Positions 1 to 7,761 of a stretch of 64,000 bases of DNA are shown here, piece after piece (position 1 is the first letter of the stretch; each line of letters begins with the position of its first letter). Below the pieces are notes generated by a model that did no database searches, was not told where the DNA came from, and worked only from the letters and a program-made list of their open reading frames with translations. This DNA comes from JBFGCT01 sp963825565. Lineage in GTDB: Bacteria > Actinomycetota > Acidimicrobiia > Acidimicrobiales > Ilumatobacteraceae. The DNA lies in NCBI GenBank assembly GCA_963825565.1, contig CAWGTW010000010.1, forward strand, positions 186,001-250,000, in the 5' to 3' direction. The position numbers and the translations under genes were made by a program.

Positions 1-2889
1 GAACGGCAGATCGTTGATCGCGACGCCGGTGGCGTTGAGGATCGCGTTGCGGATCGCCGGCGCGACCCCGTCCTTGGGGATCTCGGCGACCGCCTTCGCG
101 CCGAACGGCCCGGAGTCCTCCATCGTCTGCACGAGGAACACCTCGGTGTCGGGCATCTCGTCGGCGCGGTAGATCTTGTACGGGCCGAGCCGGTCGTTGA
201 GCATTCGACCCTCCGCGTCGTAGGCGAACTCCTCGCAGTGGGCGTAGCCGAGCGCCTGGACCATGCCGCCCTCGACCTGGCCGGACGCGGTGATCGGGTT
301 GATCGCCACGCCGCAGTCGACCGCCATCGTCATCTTGATCACCTCGACCTGTCCGGTGTCGACGTCGACCTCGATCTCGACGAACTGCGCCGCGAACGGT
401 GGCGGGCACTCGGGCGACACGAACGAGGCCGTGCCCATGATCTGCTCCTGGTCCTCCCAGTGGAGCGTGTGCAGCGCCAGCTCCTCGAGCGAGACCGAGC
501 TGCCGTCGGGCGCCCAGCAGCGCTTGTCGTGCAGCTCGATCGTGCACGGCTCGTCGACCCCGAGCATCTCGGCGGCGCGCTCCTTGATCCGCTTGCGCGC
601 CGCCTCGGCGGCGAGCATCGCCGCGGTGCCGGAGATGTAGGTGGTCGAGGAGGCGTAGGCGCCGGTGTCGAACGGCGTCATGTCGGTGTCGGAGGAATAC
701 ACGATGATGTCGTCCAGCGCGACGCCCAGCACCTCGGCGGCGATCTGGCCGAGGACCGTGTCGGCGCCGGTGCCGAGGTCGGTCGCCCCGACCAACATGT
801 TGAACGAGCCGTCGTCGTTGAGCTTGATGCTGCACCCGCCCATGTCGAGGAACGGGATCGCCGTGCCGTGCATGCAGAACGCGAAGCCGAGCCCGCGCCG
901 GATGTGCGGCCGGTCGGCCGGCTCTCGCCACGCCGGGTCGAGGCGGCGGTGCCAACCGATCGAGCGCTGGCCCTGGGCGACGCACTCCTCGATGCCCGAC
1001 GACATCACCCGCGGGTACTCGTCGAGCTCGAGGTTGTCGTCGGTCGCCCGCTCGCCGATGTGCGGGGCGATGTTCAGCTCGTCGCCGAGCTTGACCCAGT
1101 TCTGGCGCTTGAACTCGAGCGGGTCGCGGCCGAGCGCGCGGGCGATGTCCTCCATGTGCGCCTCGAGTGCGTACTCGGCCTGTGGCGCCCCATAGCCGCG
1201 GTACGCACCCGGCACGGGGATGTTGGTGTAGACGACGTCGCAGTCGAAGCGCTTGTTGGGCGCGTTGTACGAGGTCAGGCCGCGCAGCCCGCTGACCGCC
1301 TGCACCGTGTAGCCGTGCGTGCCGTAGGCACCGGTGTTGCCGACGAGTCGCAGGTGCTGGGCGACGAGGTTCCCGTCGTCGTCGACGCCGGAGCGGAACG
1401 TGAGCGTCTGCGGGTGGCGGGTGCGGCTCGCCCAGAACTCCTCCTCCCGGGTCAATTCGAGGCGGACGGGGCGGCGGGTGGCGATCGCCAGGTGGGCGAC
1501 GATGTCCTCGATGAGCATCTCCTGCTTCGCGCCGAACCCACCGCCGATCCGCGGCTTGATCACCCGGATGTCCTTGACCTCCATCCCGATCAGGGGGGCG
1601 AGCATCCGCCGGGTGTGGAACGGCACCTGGGTGGCCGTGCGTACGACCATCCGCTCGTCGCTGTCGAGCCAGGCGATCGAGATGTGGGGCTCGATCGGCA
1701 CCTGCTGCACCTGGTGCACGCGGAACGTCCCCTCGAACACGTGGGCCGCCTCGGAGAGCGCTCGTTCGACGTCACCGCGCTCGGCCGCGAAGTGATGGAC
1801 GATGTTGCGGTCGCGGTCGTGGATGCCGTCGGTGTCGTCCTCGTCGTGGATGACCGGCGCCCCGGGCGCGATCGCCTCGAGCTCGTCGAACACGGCGGGG
1901 AGCACCTCGTAGGTCACGGCGAGCAGCCGGAGCGCCTCCTCGGCGATCTCGATCGACTCGGCGGCGACGGCGGCGACGCGATCGCCGACGTGACGCACCT
2001 TGTCGTCGAAGCTGACCTGGTCGTACGGGTGCGGGTTCGGCCACGACTGACCGCCGGAGGCGTACTTCACCCGCGGCGTGTTGCCGTGGTGCAGCACGGC
2101 GTGTACGCCGGGCAGCGCGCGGGCGGCCGAGTCGTCGATGGCGATGATGCGGGCGTGGGCATGCGGGCTGTGCAGCACCTTGGCGTACAGCATCCCCCGC
2201 AGCTCGATGTCGTCGGTGAACGCGGGGTTGCCCTTGGCCAGCTTGACCGCGTCGACCTTGATCTCGGGCTTGCCGACCACCGCCATCTCGGGGACGTCGA
2301 TCGACGGGACGAGCCGGGGAACGGCCGGCGACGCGGCGGGCGGTGGATCGTCGGGGTCGACCTCGACGGCGTTGGTACCGTCGGTCATCGGCGGCAGGAC
2401 GAGCGGGCCGAACGGCTCGACCGCGTCGCCGCGCAGCATCGCCGCCGCCCGGCGCACCGCTTCGACCGGCTTCACGTAGCCGGACTCGCGGTCGAGGATG
2501 CCCGACAGCATGTCGCGGATCGCGTCCTCGCTCGGATCGGGGTCGCGTTCGAGCAGGGCCATCGTGCCGAGCACCATCGCCCCGGCCGAGTAGCCCGACT
2601 GCAGTGCCCCGGTGGCGACGAACGCGGCCTGGATCGGGTGCAGCCCGGACCCGGTGTTCAGCGATTCGACCGTGGTCACCCGGTGGCCGTCGGCCTGCAC
2701 GGCCAGCACCACGTCGGACGACACGAGCGCCCCGTCGAGCAGCACCGCGGCGGCACCGGTCTCCCCGGTTCCCGAGCCGTACTTCACCGAGAACATGCCC
2801 AGCCGGCGCAGGATGGTGAACAGCGACTCGTGCGGGCGCACCTCGACGGCGGTGCGCTGGCCGTTGAGCTCGATCGTGATGGCGGTCAC
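1..2889 (-). CDS. XdhD-like molybdenum hydroxylase with a cysteine-free iron-sulfur-like domain (C-terminus cut by window edge)
   Basis: This is a large molybdopterin-cofactor hydroxylase subunit of the xanthine dehydrogenase/aldehyde oxidase family, reading 963 codons to the window edge. I translated the ends and conserved blocks by hand and all lie in one frame. The Mo domain shows GGGFGAK near residue 450, RGYGAPQ near 564, and GPFGAKAVAE at about 928-937, which holds the expected catalytic Glu. The first 150 residues align to the [2Fe-2S] subunit, but each cluster cysteine is replaced: YGSGTGETGAA stands where GCxxGxCGAC is expected, QSGYSAGAM replaces QCGFC, and GILDRESGY replaces the CRCTGY-type motif. 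As I recall, E. coli XdhD is built the same way. The GTG start overlaps the stop of the FAD-subunit gene (GTGA), so the two are translationally coupled. The substrate is unknown; a purine or other N-heterocycle is a guess. Confidence 0.85.
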   Translation of the reverse strand, partial: MTAITIELNGQRTAVEVRPHESLFTILRRLGMFSVKYGSGTGETGAAAVLLDGALVSSDVVLAVQADGHRVTTVESLNTGSGLHPIQAAFVATGALQSGYSAGAMVLGTMALLERDPDPSEDAIRDMLSGILDRESGYVKPVEAVRRAAAMLRGDAVEPFGPLVLPPMTDGTNAVEVDPDDPPPAASPAVPRLVPSIDVPEMAVVGKPEIKVDAVKLAKGNPAFTDDIELRGMLYAKVLHSPHAHARIIAIDDSAARALPGVHAVLHHGNTPRVKYASGGQSWPNPHPYDQVSFDDKVRHVGDRVAAVAAESIEIAEEALRLLAVTYEVLPAVFDELEAIAPGAPVIHDEDDTDGIHDRDRNIVHHFAAERGDVERALSEAAHVFEGTFRVHQVQQVPIEPHISIAWLDSDERMVVRTATQVPFHTRRMLAPLIGMEVKDIRVIKPRIGGGFGAKQEMLIEDIVAHLAIATRRPVRLELTREEEFWASRTRHPQTLTFRSGVDDDGNLVAQHLRLVGNTGAYGTHGYTVQAVSGLRGLTSYNAPNKRFDCDVVYTNIPVPGAYRGYGAPQAEYALEAHMEDIARALGRDPLEFKRQNWVKLGDELNIAPHIGERATDDNLELDEYPRVMSSGIEECVAQGQRSIGWHRRLDPAWREPADRPHIRRGLGFAFCMHGTAIPFLDMGGCSIKLNDDGSFNMLVGATDLGTGADTVLGQIAAEVLGVALDDIIVYSSDTDMTPFDTGAYASSTTYISGTAAMLAAEAARKRIKERAAEMLGVDEPCTIELHDKRCWAPDGSSVSLEELALHTLHWEDQEQIMGTASFVSPECPPPFAAQFVEIEVDVDTGQVEVIKMTMAVDCGVAINPITASGQVEGGMVQALGYAHCEEFAYDAEGRMLNDRLGPYKIYRADEMPDTEVFLVQTMEDSGPFGAKAVAEIPKDGVAPAIRNAILNATGVAINDLPF

Positions 2890-3608
2890 GGCAGCACCAG
2901 CTCCTGGAGCACTCGGTTCGCGAGCACCTGGGCCAGGTGGCGGCGGTAGTCGGCCGAGCCGCGGAAGTCGCCGGGCGGTTCGAGCTGGTCGAGCGCAGCG
3001 GGGTCGACCAGGCACGGTGCGGGTGCGACGCCGCACAGCGCCAGGCGTGTCGCACCGCCGGCGCGCCGGGCGAGCGCGGCGACGATCGGGCGGTCAGCCG
3101 GCGTCCGGCCGGTCTGCGCCGATGCGGTCTCCCCCCCGGAAGCGACGGTGATCGCGACGATCAGGTCGCTGGAGGTGAGCCCGTCGTCGAGCACGGCGTC
3201 GAGCGGTGAGGATCGCCCGTCGGCGAAGCGCACCGATGCGTCGTGGACGAGTAGCGCGGTGAGGAGCAGGCTGTCGCTGTCCGCCGCGCCGATCGTGCCG
3301 CCGACGGTGGCGAGCGTGCGCAGGGTGCTCGGTTGCTCGGCGCGCGCGGTGTGGCGGATCAGGTCGGGCACCGCCGGGCTGTCGACCAGCGCCTGAAGGC
3401 TGACGGTCGCACCGAGCTCGATGCCCGCACCGCTGGCCTCGATTCGCCCGAGCCCGAGCGATTGGAGGTCGACGAGTTCGATCGGGTCGCCGCCGCCGTC
3501 GTGACGGATCGCCGTGCCGCCGGCGAGGGCCATCCTGCCCGGCGCGCCCAGCAAGCGGATCGCCTGGGTGATCGACTCCGGGCGGTGATACCCGACCAGC
3601 TGGTGCAT
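2886..3608 (-). CDS. FAD-binding subunit of molybdenum hydroxylase (XdhB/YgfM-like)
   Basis: A 240-residue protein that would carry electrons from the molybdenum subunit through FAD. The N-terminal half matches the CoxM/XdhB FAD-binding fold: YHRPESITQAIRLL, then the pyrophosphate-binding LAGGTA loop near residue 33, and later TLATVGGTIGAADSDS, which corresponds to the second FAD-contact block. At 240 residues it is shorter than the usual 280-300, so the C-terminal CO_deh_flav_C domain is abbreviated. I chose the ATG at 3608 because GGGAG lies just upstream; a longer in-frame extension to 3950 has no family similarity. It sits immediately upstream of, and overlaps, the XdhD-like gene. No normal [2Fe-2S] subunit is nearby, so how electrons pass between Mo and FAD is unclear. 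Confidence 0.8.
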   Translation of the reverse strand: MHQLVGYHRPESITQAIRLLGAPGRMALAGGTAIRHDGGGDPIELVDLQSLGLGRIEASGAGIELGATVSLQALVDSPAVPDLIRHTARAEQPSTLRTLATVGGTIGAADSDSLLLTALLVHDASVRFADGRSSPLDAVLDDGLTSSDLIVAITVASGGETASAQTGRTPADRPIVAALARRAGGATRLALCGVAPAPCLVDPAALDQLEPPGDFRGSADYRRHLAQVLANRVLQELVLP

Positions 3609-3681
3609 GCCTCTCCCTCGGTTCGTCGGTGCGAGCGTACTCCGGGCCCGTCGCCCGGCGTCGCCGAGCCGGGACCGCGCC

Positions 3682-4967
3682 TCACCTCCCCTCGGCATCC
3701 TCCTCCCGGTACGGGATCGTCGAAGCGGCGTGCGGCAGGACGGCGATCCCCTCGCCGGCGTCGAGACCGGCCGACGCCGCGTCGAGCGCGGCCTGTAGGT
3801 CGTCCGCCGCGTCGAGCAACAGCCGCCGGGAGAGCCGGCGCGGCATGTCGGAGCAGACGAGCAGCCGGGCGTGCTCGCTGTCGCGAGCGATCTGGTACGC
3901 CTTGTGGGGGCCGAGGCGGAACCCCTCGGCCCGGTACGCGTCGGCGACACGTCGCGCGATCGACCGCTTCCCCGACACCCATTCCTCGTAGTGCCGGCTG
4001 CCGGAACCCTCGGGGCACGCCGCGGCGAGGATGATCGTGCCGCCAGGCCGGACGATGCGGGCGGCTGACGCCACCGCCTTCTGCGACTGGTAGACGTTGA
4101 TGTCCTTCGGGTGCCCGCCCGGCGAGGCGATCACGATCGCGTAGGTCGCGGCGTACGGCGACCTGGCCGAGCCGGCGGGCGAGCGGGGCACCGACCTGCA
4201 TCACCGCGACCGGTGTCCCGGCCACCGCTTGCACGATCTCCCGGCGATCGTTGACGATCGGCGTTGAGCGCCAGGTCGACGCGGATCAGGCGACCGATCT
4301 CTTCGACGTCCTGGCGCGCCGGGTTGGTCGCGTACGTGCCGACGATCGAGTCGCGATGGGCCATCAGCGTGTGGTTGGCGTCGATCGTCACCCGCCCGGC
4401 GAGGCCGATCGCTGCGCTCTTGACACCGCCGGAGAACCCGACGAACTGGTGGGGTTCGATCGTGCCGACCACGATCCTCCGGTCGGCCGCGACGTACCGG
4501 CGCGCTCGCCCACACCGGCGTACCGCCGCGCCGTGGTGCCGAGGTGGACGAGGTCCTCGGCGCGCTCGGCGTCGTGGGACACGACCTCGTACCGGCGCAC
4601 GATCTCCGGCGGGAGGACCGCCGAGAACTCGACCCGCTCCATCGGCGGGTGGGCGCCGACCGCGAGGTGGAACGTGATCGCGTCGTCGGGGACACCGAGA
4701 TCGGCGAGCCGCCGCAGCAGCGGCGGGAGCAGGTGGTGGTGCGGTACCGGGCGGGTCTTGTCGTTGACCGCGATCGCCACCGACCGAGCACGGTCGAACC
4801 CCGCGACCAGTCGAACCCGCCGACCGGGGTGGCCAGCGCTCGGGCCACCTCGCCGACGCGGGTCCGCCGCCGCCGGCGTGTGCGGCAGACTCGATGACGT
4901 CGACCCCGAAGCGCTCGGGCACCTCGGCCGACACCGTCGATGTGCCGTAGGGGACGCTGACCCTCAC
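3682..4967 (-). pseudogene. LarA-family (DUF2088) nickel-pincer racemase-like gene, five frameshifts
   Basis: The parts of a lactate racemase/2-hydroxyacid epimerase-like protein lie in order but in shifting frames. They run from MRVSVPYGTSTVSAEVPERF (GTG start at 4967), through ALATPVGGFDW, to AVNDKTRPVPHHHLLPPLL and AVGAHPPMERVEF, then VGFSGGVKSAAIGLAG with DANHTLM, then IVNDRREIVQAVAGTP, and finally IVIASPGGHPKDINVYQSQK with ILAAACPEGSG. The frame changes fall near 4860-4865, 4797-4802, 4499-4502, 4255-4263 and 4149-4156. The first three are each explained by one missing base, two of them in C or G runs; the last two need one extra or two missing bases. LarA proteins use a nickel-pincer cofactor to racemise or epimerise 2-hydroxyacids. 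The remaining sequence is well conserved, so this is either very recent decay or sequence error. It lies between the UxaA-type gene and the Mo-hydroxylase genes. Confidence 0.75.
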
Positions 4968-4980
4968 GTCGCCGGCAGGG

Positions 4981-6151
4981 CTAGGCGCTGCGGTACAGCT
5001 TGGTCAGGACGAAGTCGTCGTGGCGCAGGGTCTCGGCGCAGGTCAGGCGGCCGTTGATCGTGCGGGCCATCACCTCCATCGTCCGGTCCGCCGCGCCGTC
5101 GAGCGGGTACTCGAACCGCAGCAGGCCGCTGACGTCGACGTCGATGTGCTCCGACATCGTCTCGACGGTCAGCGGGTTGGCGGTGATCTTGATCGTCGGC
5201 AGCACCGGGTTGCCGACGATGTTGCCCTGACCGGTCGTGAACAGGTGCAGCACCGCACCGGCTGCGCAGCACAGGGTCACCATCTCGGCGGCGGCGCTGG
5301 AGGAGTCCATGAAGTACAGCCCGGGCGGCCCGCTCGGTGCCTTGCCCTGATCGAGGAACCCGACGACCGTGCAGCGCCCCATCTTCTCGACGTTGCCGAG
5401 CGCCTTCTCCTCGATCGTCGTCAACCCGCCGCGGATGTTGCCCTCGGTCGGCTGGGAACCCAGCAGGTTGACCCCCTGGGACTGGACGAGGTCCTGGTAG
5501 TCGTCGAACGCGGCCTTGAAGGCGGCGGCGATCTCGGGGGTCGCGCAGCGCTCGATCGACCTTGTCCTCGGCGCCGGTGACCTCGGTGGTCTCGCCGAAG
5601 ATGAGCGTGCTCCCGAGCGCCTCGAGCCGGTCGAACACGCGGCCGACGGTCGGGTTGGAGGCCAGGCCGCTCGTGGTGTCGGACTCGCCGCACTTCGTCG
5701 ACACCATGATCTCGTCCCACTCGACCGGGACGCGGGGCAACTCGGTCGCGTACTGGACGAACCCCTGGGCGGCGCGGGCGGCGTCGGCGATCGTCTGCAG
5801 GTCGCCGGTGCGCTCGATGCTGAACGCCCGGACCGGTTTGCCCGTCTCGGCGATCTGCTCGACGATGTGATCGCTCCAGTTCGGCTCGATGCCGATGACG
5901 ATCGCCGCGGCGACGTTCGGGTTCCGGCCGTAGCCGATCAGCGTGTCGAACGTGAGGTCGAGGTCGGCACCGAACTGGAGGCGGCCGTACGGGTGGGGGA
6001 TCGCCAGCGTGCCTCGGACGAGATGCTCGACCCCGGTCACCGCGGCGTTCGAGATGTCGTCGACCGAGATGACGAGCACGTGGTTGCGGATGCCGACCCG
6101 GCCGTTCTCCCGGCGGTATCCGGTCAGGGGGATGGAGCGTTCGTCGGTCAT
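4981..6151 (-). pseudogene. UxaA/SuyB-type dehydratase large subunit, one frameshift
   Basis: This is the large domain of the altronate dehydratase/(2R)-sulfolactate sulfo-lyase family, encoded apart from its SAF domain as in SuyA-SuyB pairs. It starts MTDERSIPLTGYRRENGRVG at 6151 and contains the family block TKCGESDTTSGLASNPTVG. Near 5556-5561, after TEVTGAEDK, the reading moves to another frame (IERCATPEIAAAFKAAF, then VNLLGSQPTEGNIRGG, LTTIEEKALGNVEKMG) and ends at 4981. One extra G or two missing bases in the GTCGATCGAG context would explain the break. The start codon overlaps the stop of the SAF subunit (ATGA). Known members eliminate water or sulfite from sugar acids or sulfolactate using Fe; which substrate applies here cannot be read from the sequence. 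Confidence 0.75.
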
Positions 6152-6471
6152 GACTGCCCCCGGTGGTGCTCGACGAGTTGCGATCTCCCGCCCCACCGCG
6201 CGCTGTGCAGGTTGTGGGTGTGGACGTGGGCGCCCCGCGCGATCGGCGCGGACGCGGCACCGATCGCGCGGCCGTACTCGACGACGTCGGCGCCGGCCTC
6301 GACCGCCCTCATCGCGACCTTGTGGGCGAGGGGGATCGGGTCGACCACTTCGACCTCGCCGACCGGCTGGCCCTCCAGAGTCAGTGCCTGGACGACCTCG
6401 CCGGCCGTCAGATCGGTCGTCGCCACCCCGACGTCGTCGTCGGCCTCGTGCAGCAGGATCCCCTTCTTCAT
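6148..6471 (-). CDS. SAF-domain small subunit (UxaA N-terminal/SuyA-like)
   Basis: A 107-residue SAF-domain protein beginning MKKGILLHEADDDVGVATTD and containing the stretch VDPIPLAHKVAMRAVEAGAD, which matches the 'I..gHKvAlraI..G' core of altronate dehydratase N-terminal domains and SuyA. Such domains sit beside the large lyase subunit and help form its substrate site. I set the start at 6471 because GAGGAGG lies five bases upstream; an upstream in-frame start at 6528 lacks a ribosome site. Its stop overlaps the start of the large subunit by four bases, so the two subunits should be made together. It is the first gene of the leftward operon and diverges from the GAPDH gene across a 240-bp spacer. 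Confidence 0.8.
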   Translation of the reverse strand: MKKGILLHEADDDVGVATTDLTAGEVVQALTLEGQPVGEVEVVDPIPLAHKVAMRAVEAGADVVEYGRAIGAASAPIARGAHVHTHNLHSARWGGRSQLVEHHRGQS

Positions 6472-6711
6472 CGTTGCCTCCTCGACCGATGCCTCGATGG
6501 TCGGCACGCGGCGCACGCCGTGCGGCACGTCGGTCCGTCTCGACGATCACACGCGGCCCGGCGCGATCGCAGAGCACTTCGTCACTTCCGCCGCGACCGT
6601 TGCGGTCGTACCCTCGAAACAGCGCCCGGTTCACCGGCGATCGATCGGCCGGACCGGCACGCCGCACGAACTGAAGGTCCCCGCGGTTCCGGGGCCGGTG
6701 AGGAGATCGAC
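6472..6711. promoter_or_regulatory. Divergent promoter region of the SuyA-like/GAPDH operons
   Basis: This 240-bp spacer separates the two divergent operons, so promoters for both should lie here. I see an imperfect dyad (GCCGCGACC / GTTGCGGTC near 6590-6608) but no convincing -35/-10 pair. GAGGAG at 6700-6705 serves as ribosome site for the rightward gene. Shared control of both operons is inference from the arrangement. Confidence 0.4.
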
Positions 6712-7728
6712 ATGAGCAGGGTCAGGGTCGGCGTCGCCGGCTACGGGGTCATCGGCAACCGTCTCGCCGCCGGGGTGGTCGCGCAGGACGACATGGAGCT
6801 GGTCGGCGTCGCCGACATCGCTCCGACGCTTGCGGTGCGCGCGCTGCGGGAGCGGGGGATGCCGTTCCCGCTGTTCGCCGCGGTGCCCGGGTCGGAGCGG
6901 TCGCTCGAGGAGGCGGGCATCCCGGTCAGCGGGACCTTCGACGACCTGCTCGGCGAGGTCGACGTGATGCTCGACTCGGCGCCGGGGGGCATCGGGGCGA
7001 AGAACAAGGTGAAGTACCTCGAACACGGGGTGAAGGCGGTGTTCCAGGGCGGGGAGTCGGGCGAGGTGGCCGACGTGTTCTTCCACGGCACCGCCAACTA
7101 CGCCCGTGGGCTCGGCGTCGACTATCTCAAGCTGACGTCCTGCAACACGACCGGCCTGATCCGGGCGGTCGACGCCATCCACCGGGCGGTCGGCGTGTCC
7201 AAGACGTTCATCACGATCGTGCGGCGTGTCGCAGATCCGGGCGACACCCACCGCGGCCTGACCAACGTGCTCCAGGTCGACCCGATCCCCAACCACCAGG
7301 CGGTCGACCTGATGCACATCATCCCGGAGATCGAGGCGACCGGGATGCTGATCCACGCCCCGGTGACCCACGGCCACGTCATCACGGTGTCGGTGTCGCC
7401 GAAGCAGTCGATGTCGGTCGACGAGGCGCTCGACGCGTTCCGGGCGTACCCGCGGATCAAGGTCGTGCGCATCGCCGACGGCTTCAACTCGAACTCGTCG
7501 CTGTTCCAGTGGGCCCGCTACATGGAGTACCCGCGGGCCGACATGTACGAGATCGGCCTGTGGGAGGAGATGGTCGGCCGGTCCGGCGACGACGTCGTGT
7601 TCGCGATCAACATCCCGCAGGAGGCGGTGACGATCCCCGAGACGATCGACGCGGTCCGTGCGGCGATGGAGATGCAGCCGACCGGGGCCGAAGCGGTCGC
7701 TGCGACCGACAAGTACCTCGGGATCTGA
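6712..7728 (+). CDS. Archaeal-type (type II) glyceraldehyde-3-phosphate dehydrogenase-like protein, divergent
   Basis: A 338-residue phosphorylating aldehyde dehydrogenase of the archaeal/type II GAPDH family, not the usual bacterial form. It has an N-terminal Rossmann motif (VGVAGYGVIGNRLA), the catalytic cysteine at residue 144 in TSCNTTGL, and VRRVADPGDTHRG, which corresponds to the conserved VRRAaDP block. The later archaeal PSHHgpD segment reads PNHQAVD here, so one histidine of the pocket is changed. The start at 6712 has GAGGAG seven bases upstream. It is followed after 33 bp by a PGK-family gene, so the pair could oxidise an aldehyde to an acyl phosphate and recover ATP. Because both proteins deviate at substrate residues, the true substrate may not be glyceraldehyde 3-phosphate. 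Confidence 0.82.
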   Translation: MSRVRVGVAGYGVIGNRLAAGVVAQDDMELVGVADIAPTLAVRALRERGMPFPLFAAVPGSERSLEEAGIPVSGTFDDLLGEVDVMLDSAPGGIGAKNKVKYLEHGVKAVFQGGESGEVADVFFHGTANYARGLGVDYLKLTSCNTTGLIRAVDAIHRAVGVSKTFITIVRRVADPGDTHRGLTNVLQVDPIPNHQAVDLMHIIPEIEATGMLIHAPVTHGHVITVSVSPKQSMSVDEALDAFRAYPRIKVVRIADGFNSNSSLFQWARYMEYPRADMYEIGLWEEMVGRSGDDVVFAINIPQEAVTIPETIDAVRAAMEMQPTGAEAVAATDKYLGI

Positions 7729-7761
7729 GACGGTGGCGACGTCGTGACGGCGTGATCTGCG

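Noticed and set aside
238..2949. 903-codon ORF on the plus strand
   Set aside because: Antisense shadow of the XdhD-like gene. Its Asp/Arg/Val/His-rich composition is typical of reverse-frame reading.
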